55,496 nucleotides of DNA from Shewanella sp. (GCF_013214165.1 NZ_JABSSM010000031.1:1-55496), one strand, 5' to 3'; shown: positions 17,921 to 27,521, counted from the stretch's first letter. The notes: generated from the letters alone by a model not told the origin. Program-made: numbers and translations.

Positions 17921-17957
17921 AAAAAAAGAGCCAGACACTAAGTCTGGCTCTTTTTTT
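17921..17957. terminator. Bidirectional terminator between cydC and putA
   Basis: A7-GAGCCAGAC / GTCTGGCTC-T7 with a 5-nt loop works equally on both strands, between convergent genes. A second inverted repeat, TAAGCTTTAGCT / AGCTAAAGCTTA, follows at 17961-17997 close to the putA stop. Confidence 0.9.
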
Positions 17958-18010
17958 GGCTAAGCTTTAGCTTTAGCTTAAGATTAGCTAAAGCTTATCG
18001 GGGAAGGTCA

Positions 18011-21000
18011 TTAGTCGTCACTATCACCCAGGGATAGAAGCGTGGCATTACCCCCTATGGCGGTGATGTTATTGGTACGGGTTTTCTCTGTGATGAAGCG
18101 AGTCAGATAGAGTGGTCCACCGGCTTTTGGCCCTGTGCCCGATAGGCCCTGTCCACCGAAAGGCTGTACGCCAACAACTGCGCCAATCTGATTACGGTTG
18201 ATATAGACATTGCCTACCTTGACCTTGTTGGCTATTTCCTGAGCCTGACCCTCGTTACGGCTATGGATACCGAGTGTTAGACCGAAGCCCGTGCTGTTGA
18301 TCTCATCGATCACCTTAGCCAGCTCGGAAGCCTTGTAGCGGATCACATGTAAGATAGGACCGAAATGTTCCTTCTCCAGCACCCTGATCGAATCAATCTC
18401 CACAGCCGTAGGTGCGACGAAGTGACCCTTCTCGGTACCTGCGGGCAGATCGAGCTGCTTAAGCAGAGTGCCGACCTGTTTGATATGGTCGATATGGGCA
18501 TTAAGGTTAGCCTGAGCCGTTGCATCGATCACCGGGCCGACATCGGTCTTGATTGAGCTAGGATCGCCAATGGTTAGCTCATCCATGGCACCTTTCATCA
18601 CCTCAAGCACTCTGTCTGCGATATCTTCTTGAAGGAAGAGCACCCGTAGCGCCGAACAACGTTGTCCTGCACTGGTAAATGATGAATCAATAACATCATG
18701 CACCACTTGCTCAGGCTGTGATGTCGAGTCGACAATCATGGCATTCTGACCGCCGGTTTCGGCGATAAGAGGGATAATGGCACCGTCACGGTTTGCCAAG
18801 GTGCGGTTAATCAGCTTAGCCGTTCCCGTAGAGCCGGTGAAACAAACGCCGCCAATACGCTCATCTGAGGTGATTGCCGCACCGACTGTTGCGCCAGTGC
18901 CTGGTAGAAATTGGAGCACATCTTTAGGAATGCCCGCTTCATGTGCCAGCTGCACCGCACGAAAACCTACAATAGACGTCTGCTCCGCAGGCTTAGCGAT
19001 AACGGTATTACCCGCAGCCAGCGCTGCGGCCACTTGACCAATAAAGATTGCCAGAGGGAAGTTCCATGGACTGATACAGACGAAGATACCGCGACCTTGA
19101 AGGAACAGCTCATTGAGCTCTCCCGTTGGGCCTGGCAGCAATTCTGGCTGAGCCATCATCTTCTTGGCTTGAACGGCGTAGTAGCGACAGAAATCTACCG
19201 CTTCACGCACTTCATCGATTCCATCTTGAATGCTCTTGCCCGCTTCACGGGTACAAAGGACGATGAGTTCTTCACGGTTTTCTTCGAGTAGATCGGCAAG
19301 CTTCTGTAGTGCATTAGCACGTACTTCTACAGGTGTATTAGACCAGCTGCTAAAGGCCGAGTCTGCGCCAGAAAGCGCCTTCTCTATAGCCTGGTTATTA
19401 GCGAATGCTAACTTACCCACGACCTTAGTGGTGTCGAAGGGACTGACGATGTCATGGGTTTCGCCGCTTAATAGCTCGCCATTGACCAGAGGCCCAGCGT
19501 TCCAGCTGATGTCTTTAAATTTCTCGAGAGCCGCGAAAAATGGCTTAGATTGAGAGATGATGTTCATATTGAGTCCCTTGGAGTTTTTACGCTCTGCGCC
19601 AAAAATATCGGCGGGTTTAACGATGTTATTATTAGACAGGGTTTTATATTTCTGCAGTGTCTTTAGCGGGTGAACGACAAGTGACTCGATGGCGACTTTA
19701 GGATCGACCAGCTTATGCACAAATGAGGTGTTGGCGCCATTTTCCAGTAAGCGACGAACCAGATAGGGTAGTAGCTCTTTATGTTCACCAATGGGGGCAT
19801 AGATGCGAATACGTGTTGCTGGACTCTCGGCGATTAACGTATCGTAGAGCTCCTGTCCCATGCCGTGAAGACGCTGGAATTCATACCGGCGGTCGCCTGC
19901 CATATCCATAATAACGGCAACAGATTGGGCGTTGTGTGTGGCAAACTGAGGATAAATGGCGCCTCTAGTCGCGTCTGAAAGAAGGTAACGTGCAGATGCA
20001 AGATAAGACACATCTGTGCCCGCTTTACGAGTAAAGAGGGAGTATCCGCCTTCACCAGCTTGTTGAGCCCACTTTAATTCGCTATCCCAGTATGCGCCTT
20101 TAACGAGGCGTACAGGGATCTCATCACCTTGATCTTTCGCCAGGCGAGTTAACCAGCAAAGTACCGGCAGGCCACGTTTGGAGTAGCTCTGCACTACGAT
20201 ACCTAACAGGCCCCAGCCCTTAGCAGCATCTGAGTTATAGAGTTTCTGGAATAGTTTCAGGTGCAGCTCGAGTCTATCCATCTCTTCAGCATCAATTGAG
20301 ATGCCGACATTTAACTCTCGACCTTGCTTGATTAGCTTGATGAGTGTGTCGTAAAGCTCTGAGAGGACACGATCTATATTGGCTACTTCATATCTTGGGT
20401 GAAGGGCTGATAGCTTGATAGAGATAGTGGGTCGGGGCGCTTGGATCTCATCGTAACTTTGCGCGCCAAGTGCAGTGATCGCGGATGAATATTCATCAAA
20501 ATATTTATCTGCGTCAGCTTTAGTGAGAGCCGCTTCACCGAGCATGTCGTAACTATGTGTATAGCCAATCTTGCGGTTAGCTTCACTGTTCTTGAGACCA
20601 TCTTTGATACTGGTACCCAGAACGAACTGCTTGCCCATGATTTTCATTGCTGCAAGCATAGCTTGGCGGATGACGGGTTCACCGACTCGATTGATCAGAC
20701 GGTTTAGCAGGCTGCTGGGTTTGCCGTCGATATTCTTATCGAGAGTGACAATCTTGCCCGTTATCATTAAGCCCCAAGTGGAAGCATTGACTAACGTAGA
20801 GTCGCTTTGACTCATATGTTTATCCCATTTCGCACCCGATAGCTTATCCTGGATTAGGGCATCGGCAGTCGCAGCATCTGGGATGCGCAGTAGCGCTTCG
20901 GCAAGACACATCAGGATAATACCTTCTTGTGTCTCTAGACTGTATTGCTGCAAAAATGCATCAATACCAACCATTAAACCTTTTTTGTCGTATTGGCGCA

Positions 21001-21190
21001 CTTTGGCTACCAAATCGTGAGCTCTTTTAGTGACACGCTGAATCTCTTCGTCACTAGAAGGCACAAGTTTGATCAGTTCAGATAGATATTCATCTTCATC
21101 GACAATGTAGTTATTGGTGATGGCTGTAAACAGCTCATCGAGGTTGGCTGAGTCATAAAGACCAGTCAGAACTTCACTTGCTTTGAACAT
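18011..21190 (-). CDS. putA: Bifunctional proline dehydrogenase / P5C dehydrogenase PutA
   Basis: A 1059-residue enzyme oxidising proline to glutamate in two steps, passing electrons from FAD to the quinone pool. The N-terminal part (to about 550) is the proline dehydrogenase barrel with KLSALHPRYE, RLVKGAYWDSE and QRLHGMGQELYD. The C-terminal part is the aldehyde dehydrogenase with general base E811 (ETGGQNA) and catalytic C845 (AGQRCSA). It lacks the N-terminal ribbon-helix-helix repressor domain of E. coli PutA (1320 residues), so it should not repress its own gene. Start ATG 21190 with GGAAG upstream; a second ATG at 21205 has no such signal. No putP is adjacent. Confidence 0.93.
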   Translation of the reverse strand: MFKASEVLTGLYDSANLDELFTAITNNYIVDEDEYLSELIKLVPSSDEEIQRVTKRAHDLVAKVRQYDKKGLMVGIDAFLQQYSLETQEGIILMCLAEALLRIPDAATADALIQDKLSGAKWDKHMSQSDSTLVNASTWGLMITGKIVTLDKNIDGKPSSLLNRLINRVGEPVIRQAMLAAMKIMGKQFVLGTSIKDGLKNSEANRKIGYTHSYDMLGEAALTKADADKYFDEYSSAITALGAQSYDEIQAPRPTISIKLSALHPRYEVANIDRVLSELYDTLIKLIKQGRELNVGISIDAEEMDRLELHLKLFQKLYNSDAAKGWGLLGIVVQSYSKRGLPVLCWLTRLAKDQGDEIPVRLVKGAYWDSELKWAQQAGEGGYSLFTRKAGTDVSYLASARYLLSDATRGAIYPQFATHNAQSVAVIMDMAGDRRYEFQRLHGMGQELYDTLIAESPATRIRIYAPIGEHKELLPYLVRRLLENGANTSFVHKLVDPKVAIESLVVHPLKTLQKYKTLSNNNIVKPADIFGAERKNSKGLNMNIISQSKPFFAALEKFKDISWNAGPLVNGELLSGETHDIVSPFDTTKVVGKLAFANNQAIEKALSGADSAFSSWSNTPVEVRANALQKLADLLEENREELIVLCTREAGKSIQDGIDEVREAVDFCRYYAVQAKKMMAQPELLPGPTGELNELFLQGRGIFVCISPWNFPLAIFIGQVAAALAAGNTVIAKPAEQTSIVGFRAVQLAHEAGIPKDVLQFLPGTGATVGAAITSDERIGGVCFTGSTGTAKLINRTLANRDGAIIPLIAETGGQNAMIVDSTSQPEQVVHDVIDSSFTSAGQRCSALRVLFLQEDIADRVLEVMKGAMDELTIGDPSSIKTDVGPVIDATAQANLNAHIDHIKQVGTLLKQLDLPAGTEKGHFVAPTAVEIDSIRVLEKEHFGPILHVIRYKASELAKVIDEINSTGFGLTLGIHSRNEGQAQEIANKVKVGNVYINRNQIGAVVGVQPFGGQGLSGTGPKAGGPLYLTRFITEKTRTNNITAIGGNATLLSLGDSDD

Positions 21191-21452
21191 AGTAGTCACT
21201 TCCATCTGGGCCGGTTAAGGACAGTTTGCTTGAATAAAATCTTCTCTAATTACAGCTTTGAAGAGCCTTTTAGATAATAGTAGCAAGATGCATCTTATTT
21301 TTTGTATACAATCCGCCATCTTTGCGCGGGATAGTATCATCAAAATGTGACGAACGACACCATTGCGGATGCGAATGTGAGCCCTGTTTGATCTTGTTCG
21401 GTCAAATGGTGTGCAAGGTCACTGTCTATGCGGGTTAGCCAAGGTGGAAATT
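21191..21452. other. putA upstream region
   Basis: About 260 bp holding the presumed putA promoter. No clear operator is seen. Confidence 0.4.
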
Positions 21453-21482
21453 AAAAAGCCAGCATTTGAATGCTGGCTTTTT
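21453..21482. terminator. Bidirectional terminator
   Basis: AAAAAGCCAGCA / TGCTGGCTTTTT with a 6-nt loop; on the minus strand it ends the SH3-protein gene. Confidence 0.9.
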
Positions 21483-21511
21483 GGGGAGGTTTTGGTGGAA
21501 AAATAGACTGT

Positions 21512-22087
21512 TTACCAGCGATTTTTCTGCTTACGTCTGGGTCTTGGCAGATAGACTAAGACGACACCTATCAGTAAACCAATAACGGCAATGATGCCGC
21601 CTTCTTGCCACATCTGGAAACGTTCGTTCTTTTCGATGTTAGCTAGCTTGCTAGTGGCGTGATCACGCTCACTGCTTGCCTTGGTCAGCTCTCGTTGTGC
21701 ACGGCTGAGATCTGACTTGAGCTTACTGAGCTGCGCAGCATTGTTATCGCTGGAGCTAAGGGCTTGGGCTAGCTCAGACTTGGTCTTATCTAGCTCACTT
21801 TTCACTTCGGGTAACTGTTGACGGAAACTCTTTTGGCGAGTCACCATATTTGTTTCTACCCAGCCTTCACGGCCCTTATGGTCGATGATCTTAGTGTAGT
21901 CACCTTGGGTCTCGCCCAATAGTGAGATTGCCTGGCCTGCCTCAACACTGCCTAAGATACGAAATTGGGTACCCGGTCCACCATGAAGATAGAGATAAAC
22001 TTTATCGGATATGTATCCAGGTTGACCTGCGGCCAAAAGGCTTGGAGAGAGTAATAACAGTCCCACTAAAGCAAAGAATCTTAACAC
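21512..22087 (-). CDS. YgiM-like SH3 domain membrane protein
   Basis: A 191-residue envelope protein of the TIGR04211/YgiM type. A signal peptide (1-19, ending LLAAG) precedes a bacterial SH3 domain (about 25-85, with YLHGGPGTQFRILGSV and GREGWVE). A coiled coil (about 95-155) follows, then a membrane helix (about 162-182) and a basic tail. The SH3 domain should face the periplasm and bind peptidoglycan or a protein. In E. coli the homologue lies next to cca and ygiF; here the ygiF-like CYTH gene is 2.5 kb to the right, beyond pit, so part of that linkage persists. Confidence 0.85.
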   Translation of the reverse strand: MLRFFALVGLLLLSPSLLAAGQPGYISDKVYLYLHGGPGTQFRILGSVEAGQAISLLGETQGDYTKIIDHKGREGWVETNMVTRQKSFRQQLPEVKSELDKTKSELAQALSSSDNNAAQLSKLKSDLSRAQRELTKASSERDHATSKLANIEKNERFQMWQEGGIIAVIGLLIGVVLVYLPRPRRKQKNRW

Positions 22088-22284
22088 TTTGAATTCTCAT
22101 CAACGAAATATAGCCACATGCTAGGGATTTGCAGGGCGTTTTGCAAGGGCTAGATGCAAGAGATATGTCTGTGAGTGGATGAAGCTTCATTAATGTCAAA
22201 AATTGGGCGAGACAGGAGAGTATGTGGTCAAAATGATGGATAAAATCAAATATTACTTCAGAGGTTGAGAGCTGAAGCATAAAA

Positions 22285-22306
22285 AAGGGAAGCGCGAGCT
22301 TCCCTT
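22285..22306 (-). terminator. pit operon terminator
   Basis: Stem AAGGGAAGC / GCTTCCCTT with a 4-nt loop, followed on the minus strand by a run of T. Confidence 0.85.
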
Positions 22307-22338
22307 ATTATTTGTGTCTACAAACCAAGTTCAATGCC

Positions 22339-23607
22339 TTAGCTGAAGATACCTTTTATGGTGAAGAAGAACAGAATTGACAGTGCGGCACCCGCTGGCA
22401 AGGTGATAACCCAAGAGATCACAATGTTCCTGACCACACCCATGTTAATCGCTGCGATACCACGAGCCATACCTACACCTAAAACCGCACCGACTAAGGT
22501 TTGTGTGGTAGAAATGGGCAGGCCTGTGCCCGAGGCAATCACTACGGTTGAAGCTGCAGCAAGTTCTGCGGCAAAACCACGGCTCGGGGTGAGGTGGGTG
22601 ATGTTCTTACCTATGGTCTGCATCACGCGTTTACCGAAGAAGGCCAGACCTAGGACGATACCTATGGCACCCAGTGGAAGGATCCACCATACGATAGCGG
22701 CCTCGCTACCGATCTCGCCACCACTGTTGACGATTGAAACGACCGCAGCCAGTGGACCAATCGCGTTGGCGACATCGTTAGAGCCGTGGGCAAATGCCAT
22801 ACAACTCGCGGTGACGATCATCAAGACAGCGAATACTTTCTCGACGTTGCCGAACTGAGTCTGGCGATCGGCCTGACTATCCATCTTCAGGCGTTTAATC
22901 GCTAAACTACCGCCGACCCCCACAATAACAGCAATACCCAAGGCTAATGCATATGCCTCGGCTGTGCTGAAGTGTAGACCGATATGTTTGAGGCCTTTCT
23001 GAATAGTCACTAGTGACATCATAAAGCCCGCTAGCGCCATATAGAAGGGCACGTAACGTTTAGCGTTTTCCAGTGGGTTATCTGTATCGAAGATAAGTTT
23101 CTGTACGCTCTGGAATATCATAAAGGCGATAAAGCCGGATATTGCCGGAGTGACGACCCAGGAACCCACGATAGCAGCTACCTTGAGCCATTCGACAGCT
23201 TCGGTGCCCACACCTACCGCGGCAAAACCTACGATGGCGCCGATGATAGAGTGAGTGGTCGATACAGGCCAGCCTAATGCAGATGCCGCAATCAACCAGA
23301 TGCCTGCGGCTAAGAGCGCCGAGATCATACCGTAGACCAGTAGCTCTGGTGAGTCGACGAAGTAGGCCGAGTCGATGATCCCTTTACGGATCGTACTCGT
23401 TACTTCACCACCCGCTAGATAAGCACCGGCAAATTCAAAAATCATCGCTATGATGATCGCTTGTTTTATCGTTATAGCGTTAGAACCAACTGAGGTTCCC
23501 ATTGCATTGGCTACATCATTTGCGCCAATACCCCAAGCCATTAAAAAACCAAAAATAGCAGCAATTGCAATCAGCAATGAGCCATTGGTGACTAATACAT
23601 CAACCAT
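22339..23607 (-). CDS. pit: Low-affinity inorganic phosphate transporter
   Basis: A 422-residue PHO4-family membrane protein with about ten helices. The two inverted halves carry the signatures GANDVANAMGTSVGS (N-terminal) and GSNDVANAIGPLAAVV (C-terminal). It imports metal-phosphate complexes with protons. It is the second gene of an operon with the DUF47 gene, 24 bp downstream of it, a pairing typical of Pit systems in which the PhoU-like protein modulates transport. AAGGTAAC precedes the ATG. Confidence 0.9.
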   Translation of the reverse strand: MVDVLVTNGSLLIAIAAIFGFLMAWGIGANDVANAMGTSVGSNAITIKQAIIIAMIFEFAGAYLAGGEVTSTIRKGIIDSAYFVDSPELLVYGMISALLAAGIWLIAASALGWPVSTTHSIIGAIVGFAAVGVGTEAVEWLKVAAIVGSWVVTPAISGFIAFMIFQSVQKLIFDTDNPLENAKRYVPFYMALAGFMMSLVTIQKGLKHIGLHFSTAEAYALALGIAVIVGVGGSLAIKRLKMDSQADRQTQFGNVEKVFAVLMIVTASCMAFAHGSNDVANAIGPLAAVVSIVNSGGEIGSEAAIVWWILPLGAIGIVLGLAFFGKRVMQTIGKNITHLTPSRGFAAELAAASTVVIASGTGLPISTTQTLVGAVLGVGMARGIAAINMGVVRNIVISWVITLPAGAALSILFFFTIKGIFS

Positions 23608-23631
23608 GTTGTTACCTTGATAACTTTGTTG

Positions 23632-24312
23632 TTAGACGCGAGCTAGCATAAGCTCTAAGCGGGAACCGACACGTTCGGCAAGATCTGCCAGGTCGCCGAC
23701 CCATTCAATTATCTTATAGAGGAACATCACATCGATAGGGTTCATATCATTTTCGATAGCGAACAACTGACGACGGATCTTGATTTGAAGATCATCGGTA
23801 TCCTCCTCGATTTTATCGAGTTTGGCGATCATCTTTGCGACTAGGTCAACTTCACGACCACGGAAACCGGTTTCTAACAGGTCGTCGAGTTCGTTGATTG
23901 CTTGTTTGGCCAGAATGACTGCATCGAGGCAGCGGGACAAATAAGCTTTGAAGGGGACTTGAATCTCTTGAGGGATAACTAACTGACGGCCTATGATACG
24001 ACCTGAGATATCTTTTGCTTTGTTGGCGATCTTATCTTGCTGGGTAAGAAGTTCCAGAAGATCGGTTCGCTCGACGGGCATAAACAGACCACCAGGAAGT
24101 GTTAGGCGGATCTCACGTTTTAGTGAGTCAGCTTCACGCTCCGTAGCACTGATCTGCTTACGTAGTACTATTGCCTCATCCCAATTTCCCGCAGCTGTGG
24201 CGTCGAAAAATGGGATAAGTATCGATGCACATTGGTGCACTTTGTCTATATGCTCTTGTAGAGGCTTAATTGGCGATTTTGCAAACACGCCCAAAATAGA
24301 GTTTACTGGCAT
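23632..24312 (-). CDS. DUF47/TIGR00153 PhoU-like protein
   Basis: A 226-residue all-helical cytoplasmic protein of the DUF47 family, distantly related to PhoU. Features include GVFAKSPIKPLQEHIDKVHQC near the N-terminus and the acidic KIEEDTDDLQ helix that binds metal in relatives. It is first gene of the pit operon and probably regulates phosphate uptake by Pit. No Pho box is seen in the 285 bp upstream, which separate it from the divergent CYTH gene. Confidence 0.88.
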   Translation of the reverse strand: MPVNSILGVFAKSPIKPLQEHIDKVHQCASILIPFFDATAAGNWDEAIVLRKQISATEREADSLKREIRLTLPGGLFMPVERTDLLELLTQQDKIANKAKDISGRIIGRQLVIPQEIQVPFKAYLSRCLDAVILAKQAINELDDLLETGFRGREVDLVAKMIAKLDKIEEDTDDLQIKIRRQLFAIENDMNPIDVMFLYKIIEWVGDLADLAERVGSRLELMLARV

Positions 24313-24597
24313 TGCCGTGTACCTATTTAGGTTATTCCACTGTTGGAAAAAGCGGGCGCATACTAACCCAAGCGACCGCGTATTGAAACTGTGATTTACA
24401 TTAAAAGTATTAGTTTTTATTCTAACGACTTATATCCAAACTTCAAAGCCTAATCCTACGGTTTGTTTGTGACAGTTATATTACATTTTGACATGCAGTC
24501 AATATTTTAATGAATTATTAATGAATTTTTGATGACGGCTTCTCCAGCGCCAAAAAAATACCGATCTAAACCTGACCACAGAGCGAGCAATTGGCGA

Positions 24598-26100
24598 ATG
24601 AATGCCGAGATAGAACTAAAGTTATTTTTCCAGTTAGAACAACAACAAGCCTTGATTGATCTGCTCGATAGTCTGCCAGATAGTGAGCAGAAAGCCTGCC
24701 GATATCTGTCGAATGGTTATTTCGATACCCCAGATCTACAGCTGCGACGTTGGGACATGGGGCTCAGGGTTCGTGGCTGCGATGGCAAGCGTGAACAGAC
24801 CATAAAAACCGCAGGGACAGTGATTGGCGGGATCCATTCGCGACCAGAATACAACATTGATATAGATCGAGCCGAGCCAGAATTAAATTTATTTCCTAAA
24901 AACATATGGCCAAACGCGGCGAATATTTCAGCGGTGCAATCTCAATTGACCTGTTTGTTCAATACTGATTTTGACCGGCGAACCTGGCATATTTATGTGG
25001 ATGAGAGCCTGGTCGAAGTTGCCTTAGATATAGGTAAAGTGAGTGTCACCAGAGAGGGTGAAACCAAATTTGAGCCGATTTGTGAGTTAGAATTCGAGCT
25101 GATGGCGGGCAAAACTGGGGCCTTAATTGACCTGGGAATTAAGGTGGCCGCAAGTATTCCCGTGCGTTTAGGCAAGGCGAGTAAGGCTTTTCGAGGCTAT
25201 CGCTTGGCGGCGCAATCGAGCCCATTAAGTCTGGAGGCGCTGGAGTTTATCGCCTTAGAACCTGATCAAGATCTTAAGCAGACACTGGTATCACTGTTAA
25301 GCACATGCCTGGATCGCTGGCAGCAGCTAGAAGCCATGATATTAGAAATTGGGGATCATGGCCTGAAGCAATTGCCAATGCTTTGCTATCGCTTACGTGC
25401 CTGCGTGCGACTGCTAAGCGGAACCTTAGCGCAGTTTAATCTGCTGAGCGATAGCCTAGTGGCTCAGTTCGACGCAATTGAGGCTCACTTGGCTTTCGTC
25501 GAGACTGGACTGAGTCTGGCCGAAATATTGCGTCACAATGGTCAGCTTATCGCTAAGCAGCCCCAGCAGGGTAAACTAGCCGATCAGGCCTTAAGATCAC
25601 TGCAGCAGTTATCTATCTCGAGTCAGATGCAGAAGATGTTAGCCGATACTCGTTATGGCAGTCTGCAACTTAGTCTGGTCGATCTCTTGTTCGCCATACA
25701 GGCCGGAGAGCTAGGCATAGGTACTAACACAGATCTTAAGCGTTTTGCCGATCAGATGCAGCAAGCCTCCTGGCAGAAAATATTGACCTTGATGCCTGCA
25801 AAAACCGACTTGAGCAGTCGAGACTACCAGATTTTTGCTCGTGCATTGGACGACAGTATGTTTGTCGGCGTGGCATATGGCGCGCTTTATCCAAGGCAAA
25901 CCAGGGATGTATTCAGGGCGCCGTGGCAAGATTTGGTTTTAGGGATCAGAACCTTGGCCGCCTATCGACAGTTGGCTCAGATCAGTGAATCCCTGGATAT
26001 CGATATCTCGGACTGGCTACAGAATAAACAGGAGAGTCTGGTGTTTGCCCTGGAGCACTCGAGACGCTCGGCACTGAGCAATCAGCCGTATTGGAAGTAG
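24598..26100 (+). CDS. ygiF: CYTH-CHAD inorganic triphosphatase
   Basis: A 500-residue protein. The N-terminal CYTH domain (about 1-205) begins MNAEIELK with the metal-binding ExExK motif at E4, E6 and K8, and has further conserved charges such as RGCDGKREQTIK. The C-terminal CHAD domain (about 225-490) is helical and rich in conserved basic residues, and binds polyphosphate in relatives. The E. coli homologue hydrolyses tripolyphosphate. The family start sets the ATG at 24598; an earlier TTG at 24529 would add 23 residues. The stop codon TAG lies inside the first REP element. Confidence 0.85.
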   Translation: MNAEIELKLFFQLEQQQALIDLLDSLPDSEQKACRYLSNGYFDTPDLQLRRWDMGLRVRGCDGKREQTIKTAGTVIGGIHSRPEYNIDIDRAEPELNLFPKNIWPNAANISAVQSQLTCLFNTDFDRRTWHIYVDESLVEVALDIGKVSVTREGETKFEPICELEFELMAGKTGALIDLGIKVAASIPVRLGKASKAFRGYRLAAQSSPLSLEALEFIALEPDQDLKQTLVSLLSTCLDRWQQLEAMILEIGDHGLKQLPMLCYRLRACVRLLSGTLAQFNLLSDSLVAQFDAIEAHLAFVETGLSLAEILRHNGQLIAKQPQQGKLADQALRSLQQLSISSQMQKMLADTRYGSLQLSLVDLLFAIQAGELGIGTNTDLKRFADQMQQASWQKILTLMPAKTDLSSRDYQIFARALDDSMFVGVAYGALYPRQTRDVFRAPWQDLVLGIRTLAAYRQLAQISESLDIDISDWLQNKQESLVFALEHSRRSALSNQPYWK

Positions 26101-26316
26101 GACCGGCTTTAGCCGGGAGAGAATCGATAGATTGAACCTCGATAGATTGAACCTCGATAGATTGAACCTCGGGGCTAAAGCCCCTCTTACAGTAGGACCG
26201 GCTTTAGCCGGGAGAGAATTATTGATTGAACCTCGATGGATTGCATCTCGGGGCTAAAGCCCCTCCTACGGGGATTGAATTTGGCTTGATTGCATCGGGG
26301 CTAAAGCCCCTCCTAC
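26097..26316. repeat. Cluster of five REP-type palindromic elements
   Basis: Elements at 26097-26119, 26170-26190 (inverted), 26192-26214, 26249-26269 (inverted) and 26296-26316 (inverted). Each begins GTAGGA and has a stem CCGGC-TTTA-GCCGG or GGGGC-TTTA-GCCCC. They are arranged as two head-to-head pairs plus one, like bacterial interspersed mosaic elements. Between the first pair the 15-bp unit GATAGATTGAACCTC is repeated three times (26126-26170). The outer elements supply the stop codons of the two flanking convergent genes. Confidence 0.9.
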
Positions 26317-27140
26317 GGCCTAGGCTCTTCTTTCCCTTCTCTTATCTCTTCACGTAAATTATTTATCTCTGCCAACAACACATTCTGGTTCTTTTCCATG
26401 CGGTCGATGGCCATCTTGAGTTCACATTTTATCTCTTCGCTCTGGCTTTCAAGTTTCTCTGCTTCATCGGGGGCGATAAAGATCGATGCCATATAACCTG
26501 AGATCACGCCGAAGAAGCTCACTCCACAGATGATAACTATCGCGCCTATCACATGACCGGCAGTCGATACTGGATAGAAATCACCATAGCCCACGGTGGA
26601 TATGGTGACTAATGCCCACCAGATGGCGTGTTCTGCCGTTTGAATGTTCGCATCCGGTAAACCTGTCTCGACGATCAGCATCAACACAGATGAGAAGGTT
26701 AATATGGTCACCATGGCGACCAGCAGACTAGCTAAGGTCGCTTGCCTGCGCTGTTTCACCATGGGGATGATCATAGAGTGGGTCATACGGATCAGGCGGA
26801 TCACGCGTAAGATCTGAAATAAACGCGCTAGCCTCAGGGGCTCAATGGCGGGGATACTGGCGACCAGATCGATCCAATTGTGTTGCAGGTATAGGAGCTT
26901 GTTTTCGGCTCTAAATAGGTTAAAGAAAAAATAACTCAAAAATATCATGCAGATACTAAAATCTATCATCAGGAGTAAACGGTAGGTCTCCTCCTCAAGG
27001 CTGGCGAAAGTGAGTAGCAGCACCACGATGACAGCCAAGAAAGACAGGGCCATCATGGCTAACTGGAATGGGGTTGGGTGAGTCTCAGTTGCGGGGAACC
27101 ATCGACTTAATTTTACCATTTCGCATGCATCCGTTTTCAT
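26313..27140 (-). CDS. Voltage-gated-type potassium channel
   Basis: A 275-residue ion channel. Six membrane helices are predicted, with a voltage-sensor-like S4 (R103, R106, R112, R115 and R118, about every third residue) and the selectivity filter TVGYGD at 182-187. A charged coiled coil (about 225-265) may tetramerise the channel. It is the last gene of the leftward eight-gene run with PspA, DUF350 and DUF2491 genes, which hints at a role in membrane potential under envelope stress. The TAG stop lies in a REP element. An alternative start at 27119 would remove seven residues. Confidence 0.85.
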   Translation of the reverse strand: MKTDACEMVKLSRWFPATETHPTPFQLAMMALSFLAVIVVLLLTFASLEEETYRLLLMIDFSICMIFLSYFFFNLFRAENKLLYLQHNWIDLVASIPAIEPLRLARLFQILRVIRLIRMTHSMIIPMVKQRRQATLASLLVAMVTILTFSSVLMLIVETGLPDANIQTAEHAIWWALVTISTVGYGDFYPVSTAGHVIGAIVIICGVSFFGVISGYMASIFIAPDEAEKLESQSEEIKCELKMAIDRMEKNQNVLLAEINNLREEIREGKEEPRP

Positions 27141-27191
27141 CCTATCGCTAGGTTAGCGATGAGATACTCCATTGATATCTGACTGAGTGTA

Positions 27192-27521
27192 CTAGTTTTT
27201 ATCACTAAAGTGGATGAGATCGTCCAGTACTCGCTTCTTTATTTCCAGCTGGGACTCAGGCGGAAGGTCATATTTCTGGGCTAGCTGCTCATAATCTTCA
27301 AGGTTGAGAGACACGGTAAGGCGTGGACGTTTAGGTCGCTTAGTGACCGAGAGTCCTAAGATGGTACGGATCTGATCCGAGGGGCTAAAGCCCGAGTCTA
27401 GCGCGGCCTTGCGGATGGAATACTGAAATTTTTCATCTAAGTCAAATGCCACCTGAGTCGCTTTCGCGGCTTTCTGGTTTTGTAGCCATTGCTCCGGAAG
27501 CGAGCTCTTTTTCTTAGTCAT
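27192..27521 (-). CDS. Ribbon-helix-helix-like protein
   Basis: A 109-residue basic protein not known to me by name. Two segments look like ribbon-helix-helix folds: residues 23-55 (VAFDLDEKFQYSIRKAALDSG, then FSPSDQIRTIL) and residues 68-103 (RLTVSLNLEDYEQLAQKYDLP and the helix after it). A basic KRPKRPR link joins them. A DNA-binding role is an inference. It sits between the channel gene and the DUF2491 gene on the same strand and could be the local regulator. AAGG precedes the ATG. Confidence 0.6.
   Translation of the reverse strand: MTKKKSSLPEQWLQNQKAAKATQVAFDLDEKFQYSIRKAALDSGFSPSDQIRTILGLSVTKRPKRPRLTVSLNLEDYEQLAQKYDLPPESQLEIKKRVLDDLIHFSDKN

Noticed and set aside
22358..22858. 166-residue rightward ORF opposite pit
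   Set aside because: It is an antisense shadow of the pit gene, whose family match is clear.
27192..27521. Antitoxin of a toxin-antitoxin pair
   Set aside because: RHH-like proteins are often antitoxins, but no small toxin gene overlaps or adjoins it.
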